Assembly: GCF_000716445.1 (NCBI RefSeq)
Contig: NZ_JNWK01000001.1
Coordinates: 1 to 64,000, forward strand
DNA: 64,000 nucleotides
Direction: 5' to 3'
Source of the DNA: Streptomyces wedmorensis
Lineage (GTDB): Bacteria; Actinomycetota; Actinomycetes; Streptomycetales; Streptomycetaceae
This document shows, piece by piece, positions 11,577-19,264 of this stretch (position 1 is the stretch's first letter; every line of letters starts with the position of its first letter). The notes under the pieces are model-generated. The model was not told the origin of the DNA and did not search any database. It saw only the letters and a program-made list of their open reading frames with translations. The translations under genes and the position numbers were made by a program.

Positions 11577-11984
11577 AAGATTCTCTTGAGCGGAACCGCC
11601 TCGGATTCCCATACGTGGAATCTCGTGTACCTCCGGCTCTTCCTGGAGGAACACGGCCACGAGGTCGTCGGCCTCGGCCCCTGCGTCGACGCGGAACTGC
11701 TCGCCGCCGCCTGCCTGCGGCACACCCCCGACGCGGTGGTGCTCAGCAGCGTCAACGGGCACGGCTACCGCGACGGCCTGGACGCCGTCCGCGTGCTTCG
11801 CACCCGGCCCGCCCTCGCCGCACTGCCCGTGGTGCTCGGCGGCAAGCTGGGCGTCGTCGGACGCCGCCAGGACGAGGAGGTCCGGCGCCTCCTGGACGCC
11901 GGCTGCGACGCCGTCCTCGGCGACGACCTCGACGCCCTGCGCGCCTTCCTCGCCGCCGGAGCCCGCCGGGAGGTCCCGGCGTGA
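11574..11984 (+). CDS. Glutamate mutase small (sigma) subunit, cobalamin-binding
   Basis: A 136-residue B12-binding fold protein. The N-terminal DSHTWN matches the DxHxxG cobalamin-ligating loop, with His as the lower cobalt ligand but Asn in place of the final Gly. Later features are LSSVNGHG and a VVLGGKLGVVG phosphate-loop-like segment. With the epsilon subunit encoded next, it would rearrange L-glutamate to 3-methylaspartate by an adenosylcobalamin radical mechanism. Start: a TAG-type -10 box sits six bases upstream, and there is no ribosome binding site. The stop overlaps the next GTG as GTGA. The Gly-to-Asn change may be a normal variant of the actinobacterial branch; I could not check. 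The partner subunit makes the assignment secure. Confidence 0.9.
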   Translation: MKILLSGTASDSHTWNLVYLRLFLEEHGHEVVGLGPCVDAELLAAACLRHTPDAVVLSSVNGHGYRDGLDAVRVLRTRPALAALPVVLGGKLGVVGRRQDEEVRRLLDAGCDAVLGDDLDALRAFLAAGARREVPA

Positions 11985-13342
11985 CCGCCGACACCGCCAC
12001 CGGCCCCTCCGGCTCGGGCTTCGGGGCCTTCGTCGCCGAGGCCTCCGCCGCCGGCCGGCTCGTCGTCCAGCCCCGCATGGGCTTCGGTGACCCGGGCCAC
12101 ATGCGGACCGGCCTCGCCCGCACCCGCGCCGCCACCGCCCACACCGTCGGCACCCTCACCGTCGACAGCTACACCCGGGTCGGCGCCCTCGCGGCCGCCC
12201 GCGCCGCCGTCGCCGACGGCGCCCGCCTCAACGGCTACCCCATAGCCGCCCACTCCCCGGACACCACCCGCGCCGTCCTCTCCGGACTGCGCGGACCCGA
12301 CTTCCCGGTCCAGGTCCGGCACGGCTCCGCCCGCCCCGAGGCCATCGTCCGCGCCCTCACCGCCGCCGGACTCGACGCCACCGAGGGCGGCCCCGTCTCG
12401 TACTGCCTGCCCTACGGCCGCACCCCGCTGCGGGAGTCCGTCTCCGCCTGGGTCCGCGCCTGCGAACTCCTCGCCGAACGCAGCGCGGCCACCCCGCACC
12501 TGGAGAGCTTCGGCGGCTGCCTCCTCGGCCAGCTCTGCCCGCCCGGCCTGCTCGTCGCCATGAGCGTCCTGGAGTGCCTCTTCTTCGTCCAGCACGGGCT
12601 GCGCAGCGTCTCCCTCAGCTACGCCCAGCAGACCGACGCCGCCCAGGACGAGGAGGCGCTGCGGGCCCTGCACCGGCTCGCCGCCGAGTTCCTCCCGGCC
12701 GGCGTCGAGCACCACGTCGTCCTCTACACGTACATGGGCGTCTACCCCCGCACCGAGAGCGGAGCCCTCCGGCTCCTGGAGGCGTCCGCCCGCCTCGCCG
12801 TCCGCTCCGGAGCCGGGCGCCTGATCGTCAAGACCGCCGCCGAGGCCCACCGGATCCCCACCGTCGACGAGAACGTGCGCGCCCTGGAGACCGCGGCCGC
12901 CGCCGCCGCGCTCGCCGGCGCCCCCGCCCCGGACACCGCCCCCGAGGACGGCGAGATCTACCAGGAGGCCCGCACCCTCGTCGAGACCGTCCTCGGCCTC
13001 CACGCCGACCTCGCCCGCGCCCTCCCCGCCGCCTTCGCCCGGGGCCTGCTCGACGTGCCCTTCTGCCTCCACCCCGACAACGCCGGACACTCCCTCGGCT
13101 TCATCGACCCCGCCGGACGCCTCCGCTGGGCCCGCACCGGTGCCATGCCCCTGCGCCCCGACACCGGCGCCGACGCGGACCCGTACACCTCGGCCGGTCT
13201 CCTCACCGCTCTCCGGCACGTCGCCGACCGCTACGACCGCGATTCCGGCGACGGCCCCGACGGCCCCGACGGCTACGACCGCGACTCCGCCGACCACCCC
13301 GACGGCTCCGGCCGCCCGGCCGCGACGCCGCTGAGCGTCTGA
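11981..13342 (+). CDS. mutE: Glutamate mutase large (epsilon) subunit
   Basis: A 453-residue TIM-barrel subunit. Recognisable family segments are RHGSARPEAI, GPVSYCLPYGR, ESFGGCLLGQLCPPG and YAQQTDAAQDEEAL. It is the catalytic half of adenosylcobalamin-dependent glutamate mutase, converting L-glutamate to 3-methyl-L-aspartate. That unit occurs in several actinobacterial peptides (friulimicin, skyllamycin) and as a starter precursor in vicenistatin. The GTG start overlaps the stop of the sigma subunit. The last 40 residues are a Gly/Asp/Pro-rich low-complexity tail not expected in the family. No reactivase gene is visible nearby. In this context it most likely supplies a building block for the adjacent NRPS. 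Confidence 0.93.
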   Translation: MTADTATGPSGSGFGAFVAEASAAGRLVVQPRMGFGDPGHMRTGLARTRAATAHTVGTLTVDSYTRVGALAAARAAVADGARLNGYPIAAHSPDTTRAVLSGLRGPDFPVQVRHGSARPEAIVRALTAAGLDATEGGPVSYCLPYGRTPLRESVSAWVRACELLAERSAATPHLESFGGCLLGQLCPPGLLVAMSVLECLFFVQHGLRSVSLSYAQQTDAAQDEEALRALHRLAAEFLPAGVEHHVVLYTYMGVYPRTESGALRLLEASARLAVRSGAGRLIVKTAAEAHRIPTVDENVRALETAAAAAALAGAPAPDTAPEDGEIYQEARTLVETVLGLHADLARALPAAFARGLLDVPFCLHPDNAGHSLGFIDPAGRLRWARTGAMPLRPDTGADADPYTSAGLLTALRHVADRYDRDSGDGPDGPDGYDRDSADHPDGSGRPAATPLSV

Positions 13343-13395
13343 CCGGCCCAGCCCGGCCACTCCACCCGGCGGCGGCGACGCCGACCGCCCCGCAG

Positions 13396-13453
13396 CCCGA
13401 CTCCGCCCGATCGCCCGACCCGACTCCGCCCGACCCGACCCGACTCCGCCCGA
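13396..13453 (+). repeat. Three copies of a 15-bp direct repeat in the mutE/AsnA-like gap
   Basis: CCCGACTCCGCCCGA occurs at 13396-13410, 13419-13433 and 13439-13453 in a 178-nt gap that is otherwise C-rich. No stem-loop or promoter could be recognised. The following gene has an AGGAG ribosome binding site. The repeat may be simple sequence drift rather than a binding site. Confidence 0.6.
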
Positions 13454-13520
13454 CCGCGCGGGCCGACCGCCCGCACCGCGTCCCACCGCGTCCCTCCCGT
13501 ACGAGATCAGGAGCTCCGCC

Positions 13521-14528
13521 ATGGACCAGCCCGCATCCTCCTCCGCCGCCCCGGCCACCCCGCCGCCGCTCGGCGAGCACCTGCGCTCGCCCGAGTTGCG
13601 GGCCGCCATGCTCGTCCAGCAGGAAGCCCTCCAGGGCGCCCGCGACTACCTGCGCGGCCAGGGCTTCACCGAGCTGCTCCCGCCGCTCGTCGGACCCGTC
13701 ACCGACCCGGGCGGCCGTGGTGCCAAGGCCCTGGACGTGGACTACTACGGGCACCCGTACAAGCTCATGACCAGCGCCATCCTCTACAAGCAGGCATCCC
13801 TGCGCGGCTTCCCGCGGCTCTTCTACATCGCCCCCAACGTCCGCGTGGAGCCCGAGGAGACCGCCACCACCGGCCGGCACCTGGTCGAGTTCCACCAGAT
13901 CGACGTCGAGATCGCCGACGCGGGCCGCGAGGAGGCCCAGGAGATCGCAGCCGGGCTCCTCACCCACGTCACCGAGCACGTGTGGACCACCGTCCCCGAG
14001 ATCCTCACCGGACTCGGCCGCACGGAGGCGGACTTCGCGGACGTCCGCGCCGGGAAGTACGACGTGCGCACGCACGACGAGGCCGTGGCCCGGCTGCTGT
14101 CCCTCGGCCACGCGCAGAACCCCGACGGCGAGATCGACTGGACCGGCGAACGCATCCTCTCCCTGGAGAGCGACCGCCCCTTCTTCGTCGACGACTACCC
14201 CAAGGGCTCGCGCGGCTTCTACGACCGCGAGGACCCCGACCGCCCCGGTGTGCTCCGCAACTTCGACCTGATCGCCCCGCACGGCTACGGCGAGCTGGTC
14301 TCCGGCAGCGAACGCGAGGCCGACTACGCCACGCTCGTCACCCGGATGCGGGAGAGCGGCGAGAACCCCGCCAAATACGCCTGGTACCTGAAGGAGGCCC
14401 GCGAGGGCATCCCGTCCAGCGCCGGCTTCGGCATGGGCCTGCAGCGCCTGGTCCGCTTCCTCACCGGCTTCGACGCCCTCTGGCAGGTCAGCGCCTACCC
14501 GAAGCTCCCCGGCGTGGTGACCCCGTGA
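13521..14528 (+). CDS. Asparagine synthetase A-like class II aminoacyl-tRNA synthetase paralogue
   Basis: A 335-residue protein made only of a class II synthetase catalytic core. Motif 2-like RVEPEE is followed by HLVEFHQIDVEI, and motif 3 by GFGMGLQRLVRF. The anticodon-binding domain of AspRS/AsnRS is missing. Archaeal proteins of this design act as ATP-dependent asparagine synthetases, adenylating the side-chain carboxylate of aspartate and adding ammonia. Beside glutamate mutase the attractive substrate is 3-methylaspartate, giving 3-methylasparagine, but this is inference; ligation of an amino acid to a carrier or peptide is an alternative. The ATG has an AGGAG site upstream, and the stop overlaps the next GTG as GTGA. 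Confidence 0.8.
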   Translation: MDQPASSSAAPATPPPLGEHLRSPELRAAMLVQQEALQGARDYLRGQGFTELLPPLVGPVTDPGGRGAKALDVDYYGHPYKLMTSAILYKQASLRGFPRLFYIAPNVRVEPEETATTGRHLVEFHQIDVEIADAGREEAQEIAAGLLTHVTEHVWTTVPEILTGLGRTEADFADVRAGKYDVRTHDEAVARLLSLGHAQNPDGEIDWTGERILSLESDRPFFVDDYPKGSRGFYDREDPDRPGVLRNFDLIAPHGYGELVSGSEREADYATLVTRMRESGENPAKYAWYLKEAREGIPSSAGFGMGLQRLVRFLTGFDALWQVSAYPKLPGVVTP

Positions 14529-15913
14529 CGACGACGCTCCCCGCCGCCGCGGAGGCGCCGGACGACTCAGCCCCGTCCGTCCGGCCCGTCCCGCCGGCCG
14601 CCGCAGTCCCGCCCGCCGCGTCCGCCCCGCTGACGGACCCGGTCCCGACCGAGGCCCCCGCCCCGTCCGGGCTCCGCGCCCCCGGCTTCCCCGAGGAGCA
14701 GGTGCGGGCGCGGGCCAGGACCGGATCCGCGGCCGTCTTCCCGGACCCCGCCGCCTACGGCGCCCACCTCTTCGGCCCGGCCGCCGCCCACGGCGGGGAC
14801 GCGCTGGACCGGACGCGGATCGTCCCGCCCGTCTTCATGCCGGAGCGCCTGGAGAAGCTCATCGACCTCGCCCGCGAGCCCGAGTTCGGCGACGTCGACC
14901 TCACCGCCGGAGTCGGAGGCTTCACCGCCCGGCTGCCCCTCTACCTCTCCGCCTTCGGCTCCACCCGGGCCGGCAGCGGCGACCTCGCCGTCCACGCGAG
15001 CCGCCAGGCCGCCCGCCTCGGCATCCCCATGGTCATCGGCGAGAACATGGTCCCCGTCCACGGCTACCGCAAGGCCGGCGACGCGTCCCGCTCCGCCCTG
15101 CGCGCCCGCGTCGAGGCCTACCTGGAGGCCGCGCCCGACGGAGTCGGCGGCGTCGTCGTCCAGCAGTCCACCGAGGACGCCGACTCCGAGGTGTGGAACC
15201 TCCTCTACAGCGACCCCGCCTTCCGCCCCCTCCTGGAATCCGGCCGCCTCGCCTTCGAGCTGAAGACCGGCCAGGGAGCCAAGCCAGGGCTCGGCGGCAT
15301 GACCGTCGTCGGCCGCGCCGAGGGCGAGCAGCTCGCACGCCGCTTCACGGTCCGCGAGGTCTTCGGCGAGGACGCCCCGCGGCTGCTCCGTTGCGCGACC
15401 CCCGGCACCTTCACCGAGGAGATCCTCCGCCAGCAGCTCCGCTTCATGCGCAACAACTTCCCCAAGGCGCGGACCTGGGTGAAGTTCCACCCCGGCCGCG
15501 ACATCGGGCAGGCCGCCCGCACGGCCTGGGCCGCCGGAGCCGACGCCGTCACCGTCGACGGTGCCGAGGGCGGGACCGGCTGGGCACCCGGCGTCTTCCT
15601 GGACCACGTCGGACTGCCCCTCGCCGAGTGCCTGCGCCGGATCGGCCGCCCCGACGGCTGCCTCCTCGCCACCGGCGGCGTGTGGGAGGGCGGTCGGGCC
15701 GTCCGGGCCCTCGCCCTCGGGGCCACCGCCGTCGGCCTCGGCCGCGCCGCCCTCGTCGCCGTCGACGAGGACCCCGAGCACGGCCTGGAGCGCCTCGTCG
15801 AGGCCCTCGCCCTCGAACTCCGCTTGCTCATCAGCGCCCTCGGCAAGTACGCGCCCGCCGCCCTGACCCCGGACGACCTCTGGGACCCGGCCCAGGGAGC
15901 GGTCCCGTGTTGA
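14525..15913 (+). CDS. FMN-dependent glutamate synthase-like (GltB domain 2) enzyme
   Basis: A 462-residue protein. About 85 N-terminal Ala/Pro-rich residues precede a TIM barrel with the glutamate synthase signature segments ELKTGQGAKPGLGG, TVDGAEGGTG and a late ATGGVWEGGRA. The family makes glutamate from 2-oxoglutarate and ammonia through 2-iminoglutarate on FMN. The glutaminase domain of full GltB is absent, and I see no clear 3Fe-4S cysteine cluster. It could supply glutamate to the mutase or carry out another flavin redox step on the precursor. The GTG start overlaps the previous stop, and the next small gene overlaps its end, so all three are co-translated. Confidence 0.8.
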   Translation: MTTTLPAAAEAPDDSAPSVRPVPPAAAVPPAASAPLTDPVPTEAPAPSGLRAPGFPEEQVRARARTGSAAVFPDPAAYGAHLFGPAAAHGGDALDRTRIVPPVFMPERLEKLIDLAREPEFGDVDLTAGVGGFTARLPLYLSAFGSTRAGSGDLAVHASRQAARLGIPMVIGENMVPVHGYRKAGDASRSALRARVEAYLEAAPDGVGGVVVQQSTEDADSEVWNLLYSDPAFRPLLESGRLAFELKTGQGAKPGLGGMTVVGRAEGEQLARRFTVREVFGEDAPRLLRCATPGTFTEEILRQQLRFMRNNFPKARTWVKFHPGRDIGQAARTAWAAGADAVTVDGAEGGTGWAPGVFLDHVGLPLAECLRRIGRPDGCLLATGGVWEGGRAVRALALGATAVGLGRAALVAVDEDPEHGLERLVEALALELRLLISALGKYAPAALTPDDLWDPAQGAVPC

Positions 15914-16227
15914 GGCCGCCCCGGCACAGGGCCTCCCGCACCGTGCAGGTCCGCTTCTCGGTGCGGGAGACCCCCGGCGTCACCGTCGGCGCCCCCGCCG
16001 GCCGCGGCCCGCTGCCGTACGGCGTCGACGGCGTCGCACGCCGCACCGCGCAGCGCGCCCTCAGCGAGGCCGGCCGCGGATACCTCGGCGGCCACGTCGA
16101 ACTCCGCGCCCCCCGGGGCCTCGCCCCCCACGTCCTCCAGCGGGCCACCGACCGCGCCGTGGCCCTCGCCGTGGCCGCCACCCTTCACGGCGCACCCCCG
16201 ACCACCTGCCTCCGTCTCCGCACCTGA
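15907..16227 (+). CDS. Uncharacterised 106-residue protein of the precursor operon
   Basis: I do not recognise this protein. The frame shows clear coding bias (nearly all third positions G or C) and its GTG overlaps the preceding stop by seven bases, so it is probably translated. The product is basic and compact, beginning with a beta-like segment (RTVQVRFSVRETPG), a Gly/Pro loop and a helical second half (ATDRAVALAVAATLHG). No signal peptide or membrane helix is apparent. Its coupling to the synthetase-like and FMN genes suggests a partner or accessory subunit of those enzymes (inference). Confidence 0.6.
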   Translation: MLRPPRHRASRTVQVRFSVRETPGVTVGAPAGRGPLPYGVDGVARRTAQRALSEAGRGYLGGHVELRAPRGLAPHVLQRATDRAVALAVAATLHGAPPTTCLRLRT

Positions 16228-16323
16228 CCGCGACGGCAGCGTCCCCGACCACCCCGACCACCCCGACCACCCCGACCACCCCGACCACCCCGTCCGTCTC
16301 CGACTCCGTCTCCGCACCTGACC
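16210..16323 (+). repeat. Five CCCCGACCA tandem repeats flanked by a 20-bp direct repeat
   Basis: Five perfect 9-base units occupy 16243-16287. They are bracketed by two identical 20-base copies at 16210-16229 and 16304-16323. The left copy contains the stop codon of the 106-residue gene, so the right copy looks like a duplication of that gene end. The gap between the small gene and the exporter (16228-16398) holds little else. Confidence 0.85.
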
Positions 16324-16398
16324 CGCCCCACCCGCCACGACAGCGCCCCTCGGACATCCGAAGACAGCAGCCCTCCCCGCCCACAGAAAGCCGACCCC

Positions 16399-17688
16399 AT
16401 GGCCACGCCCCTCGCCGACCCGCCCGCCCCCACCGTCGACTGGCGCCGCATCAGCAGCCTCGTCGTCGGCCAGGCCGCCGTCCAGGCGGGCAGTTTCGCG
16501 CTCCTCATCGCCATGAGCTGGACCGCCGTCCAGCTCGGCGGCCGAGGCGCCGTCACCGCCGTGACCCTCGCCGCCACGCTGCCCCGTGCGCTGCTCCTCC
16601 TCTTCGGCGGCGCCCTGACCGACATCCTCGGCCCGCGCGCCCTCCTGCTGCGCGCCACCAGCGTCCGCGTCCTCGTCCTGGTCGTGGGCACCGTCGCCAC
16701 CGCCACCACGCACACCCTCTGGCCCCTGATCGTCATCGCCCTGATCGACGGCGTCCTGCTCGGCCTCACCGGCCCGGCCTCCGGCGTCCTGCTGCCCCAC
16801 CTGGCACCCCAGGAGCACCTCGGGCGCGCCAACTCCCTCTTCTCCATGGTGCTGCGCCTCGCGCCCATCGCGGGCTCCCCGCTGGGCGCGTGGTTCGTGG
16901 TGGTGGGCGGGCTGCCGGCCGCGATGACGGCGGCCGCCGTCGGCTGCGCCCTCTGGCTCGGCTGCGCCGCGCACGTCACGCACGGCATGAAGCGGCCCGA
17001 GGCCGCCGCGCCGGGCGGCCCGTCGCTGCTGCGCCGCTCGGGCGACGGCTTCCGTCTGCTCGCCGCGCACCCGCGCCTGCGCTGGATGTTCGTGGCGTGC
17101 TTCGCGATGGACCTGGCCTTCCTGTGGCCGGCCGAGGTCGCGCTGCCGCTGCGCGCCGCCGACCAGGGCTGGGGCGTGGGCGCTGTCGCGTTCGTCCTCG
17201 CCGCCTTCAGCGTGGGGGCGCTCGCCTCGGCCGCGCTCGGTGCCGCGCTCGCCCACCGCATCCCGACCCACCTCAAGCTGGTGGTGACGGGCACCGGACT
17301 GGCCGTCGGCATGGGCGCGATGGCCCTCGTCCCCTCGCCGGGGCTGCTCGCCGGGGCGGCCGCCGCCGTCGGCCTGCTCTCGGGCCTCAACGGCCCGGCG
17401 CTGGTCACGGCCTATCAGCAGGCGGTGCCCGAAGGCCGGATGGGCGCCGCGATGTCGACCTTCGCGCTGTCCGGCATCGGCGCGGCGCCGCTCTCGCTCG
17501 CCGTCTTCACCCCGGTCTCGCTGCACCTCGGGGTGACCGGCACCTGGCTGCTGTGCGCCGGCCTCGCGCTGGTCTCCCCGATCGCCGCCGGCTTCGCGCT
17601 GCGCGCCGGTGCCAAGGGGAAGGCCGTCGAGCGGCGTACCGAGGACCGCATCCGTACCGCGCCGGAGACCACCGCCACGTCCGTGTGA
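16399..17688 (+). CDS. MFS exporter of the peptide cluster
   Basis: A 429-residue major facilitator with about 12 hydrophobic segments, short tails and a TDILGPRALLLR loop between helices 2 and 3 where the family motif A is expected. It resembles the enterobactin-exporter-like/macrolide-efflux MFS branch often found in NRPS clusters. It probably sits in the plasma membrane and exports the peptide or gives self-resistance. It lies between the precursor enzymes and the phosphopantetheinyl transferase, whose ATG is seven bases beyond its stop. The substrate is unknown. Confidence 0.85.
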   Translation: MATPLADPPAPTVDWRRISSLVVGQAAVQAGSFALLIAMSWTAVQLGGRGAVTAVTLAATLPRALLLLFGGALTDILGPRALLLRATSVRVLVLVVGTVATATTHTLWPLIVIALIDGVLLGLTGPASGVLLPHLAPQEHLGRANSLFSMVLRLAPIAGSPLGAWFVVVGGLPAAMTAAAVGCALWLGCAAHVTHGMKRPEAAAPGGPSLLRRSGDGFRLLAAHPRLRWMFVACFAMDLAFLWPAEVALPLRAADQGWGVGAVAFVLAAFSVGALASAALGAALAHRIPTHLKLVVTGTGLAVGMGAMALVPSPGLLAGAAAAVGLLSGLNGPALVTAYQQAVPEGRMGAAMSTFALSGIGAAPLSLAVFTPVSLHLGVTGTWLLCAGLALVSPIAAGFALRAGAKGKAVERRTEDRIRTAPETTATSV

Positions 17689-17695
17689 GGCAGAC

Positions 17696-18511
17696 ATGAC
17701 CACGCAGACCCCCGCACCCCCGCCCGCCCCGTACGCACCCGGGCCCGACCTCCACGTCCCTCCGCCCGACCCGTCCGTACCTCCGGCCGAGCCGTACCTC
17801 CGGCCCGGTGCCGTCCTCCTCCGTCCGTCCGCGCTCCCGCCCCTGCCCGCGGCGCCGGTGCTGCCGCCCGGTCCGCGGGCGGCCCGCCCGCAGCTCTGGC
17901 TGGTCGCCACCGAGACGCACGAGGACAGCGCCGACCGGTACGCCTCCCTCGTCCTCGACGCGGAGGAGCTGGCGCGGGCCGGGGAGTTCCGAAGGCCGGG
18001 CGACCGTGCCACGTACCTGTGCGCGCACGTCGGCCTGCGCCGGCTGCTCGGCGCCCACCTCGGCGTCGCACCGCGCGGCGTGACCGTGGAGCGGGCGCCC
18101 TGCCCCTGCTGCGGCGAGCCGCACGGGCGGCCGGTGCTCCCGGACGGGCGGTTGCACTTCTCGCTCTCCCACTGCGAGGGGATGAGCCTGATCGCCGTCG
18201 CGACCACACCGGTGGGTGTGGACATCGAGCGGATCCCGGCCCCGCACCTCGTCACCGAGCTGGCCGAGGTGCTCCACCCCGCCGAGTCCGCCGAACTGGC
18301 GGTGCTCGCCCGGGACCTTCGCCCGGCCGCCTTCGCCCGGGTGTGGACGCGGAAGGAGGCGTACCTGAAGGGGACCGGGGTCGGGCTCGGCGCCGACCCC
18401 TCGGCCGAGTACGTCGGCTCGGGCCCCGCCCCGACCGCCCCACCCGGCTGGCTCCTGGCCGACGTGGCCGTACCCTCCGGCCACCAGGCGGCGGTGGCCG
18501 TACGCCGGTGA
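17696..18511 (+). CDS. 4'-phosphopantetheinyl transferase (Sfp type)
   Basis: A 271-residue enzyme with the paired Sfp-type signatures GVDIE and WTRKEAYLKGTG, which carry the magnesium-binding acidic residues. It would transfer phosphopantetheine from CoA to the serine of each carrier domain of the two NRPSs. The first 60 or so residues are a Pro-rich extension not needed for the fold. The ATG at 17696 is chosen because it follows the exporter stop by seven bases; earlier starts would overlap the exporter. A hairpin ends the transcript directly after it. Confidence 0.93.
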   Translation: MTTQTPAPPPAPYAPGPDLHVPPPDPSVPPAEPYLRPGAVLLRPSALPPLPAAPVLPPGPRAARPQLWLVATETHEDSADRYASLVLDAEELARAGEFRRPGDRATYLCAHVGLRRLLGAHLGVAPRGVTVERAPCPCCGEPHGRPVLPDGRLHFSLSHCEGMSLIAVATTPVGVDIERIPAPHLVTELAEVLHPAESAELAVLARDLRPAAFARVWTRKEAYLKGTGVGLGADPSAEYVGSGPAPTAPPGWLLADVAVPSGHQAAVAVRR

Positions 18512-18528
18512 CGCCCCGCTCCCGCCCA

Positions 18529-18563
18529 CCGTCCCCGTCCCGCCACCGGCGGGGCGGGGACGG
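18529..18563 (+). terminator. Hairpin terminator after the phosphopantetheinyl transferase
   Basis: 16-base arms 18529-18544 and 18548-18563 pair with a single G-U around a three-base ACC loop, starting 18 nt after the stop. It probably ends the transcript that begins at the glutamate mutase genes. Confidence 0.7.
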
Positions 18564-18639
18564 TCGCCGACCCCGGCGTGGCGGGCACAGGGGCCCGCAC
18601 CGAACGGTGACGAGGAGCCGGGGCCGGGCCGTCGGGAGT

Positions 18640-18683
18640 GGGGTATGCGCGGCGCATGTGTGGCGTATGTGCGGCGTATGCGT
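18640..18683 (+). promoter_or_regulatory. Four tandem 11-bp repeats upstream of the SAV_915-like gene
   Basis: Four consecutive 11-base units follow GGNGYATGNGN: GGGGTATGCGC, GGCGCATGTGT, GGCGTATGTGC and GGCGTATGCGT. They lie about 60 nt before a TAGCGT -10-like box at 18743-18748. An 11-base period places each unit on the same face of the helix, the geometry known for SARP activator sites. A SARP-type regulator is encoded at 47791 in this window, but no link can be shown from sequence. Confidence 0.5.
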
Positions 18684-18806
18684 TCCGGCGGATGCCGTCA
18701 GGGGAGCGTCAGGAGGCGGCCGGGGCCGGAGCGGGCCGGGAATAGCGTCGGAGACACCCGGCCGCGACCGCGTCCGGGGACTTCGTTCCCTTCCTCGGAG
18801 GAACCC

Positions 18807-19250
18807 ATGTCAGCTGCCTTGTACGGAGACGAGCCCGAGCCCGGAGAACAGCTCCCGGCCGGACGGCTCTGCGTGCCCGTCCGGCCGGGCGCCGGCGGGT
18901 GCGTGACCCGTCTCTTCCGCACGCCGGTCGGCGGCCGGACCGCCGTCGCGTTCACCGGCCCGGCGCGGTTGAGGGCGGTCCTGGGGGCCGCGCAGCCGTG
19001 GATCGTCCTCGCCGAACCGGCGTTGCGCGCGCTCATGGAACCGCTGGGCGTCCGCGAACTGCGGATCGACCCCGTCCTCACCGCCCGGACTCCCGAGGTC
19101 CCGGTCGGCGGCCGGTCGTCCGAGGTCCCGGCCGAGGGCACGCCCGTCGGCGTCACCGTCGGCGTCACCGTCGGAGTCGTCGACGGCGTGACGGCCGCCG
19201 GAGCGGAGTCCCTGCCCGGCTCGCGGCCGCTCGCCGGGATCGCGAACTGA
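18807..19250 (+). CDS. SAV_915-like small protein
   Basis: A 147-residue protein whose first 90 residues resemble the actinobacterial SAV_915-like family (LPAGRLCVPVRPG, LRALMEPLGVRELRIDPVL), which has no established function. The C-terminal 50 residues are a Val/Gly/Thr repeat (GVTVGVTVGVVDGV). No membrane helix or metal site is visible. A GGAGGAA site supports the ATG at 18807. The next gene starts 14 nt later and is probably in the same operon. The family name is from memory and the match is moderate. Confidence 0.65.
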   Translation: MSAALYGDEPEPGEQLPAGRLCVPVRPGAGGCVTRLFRTPVGGRTAVAFTGPARLRAVLGAAQPWIVLAEPALRALMEPLGVRELRIDPVLTARTPEVPVGGRSSEVPAEGTPVGVTVGVTVGVVDGVTAAGAESLPGSRPLAGIAN

Positions 19251-19264
19251 AGGGAGCCCCAGCG

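Noticed and set aside
16243..16287. CRISPR-like array
   Set aside because: The 9-base units are directly adjacent without spacers, so this is a minisatellite.
15205..18657. Long minus-strand frame opposite the exporter and phosphopantetheinyl transferase
   Set aside because: Antisense shadow without recognisable domains; the plus-strand genes have clear motifs.
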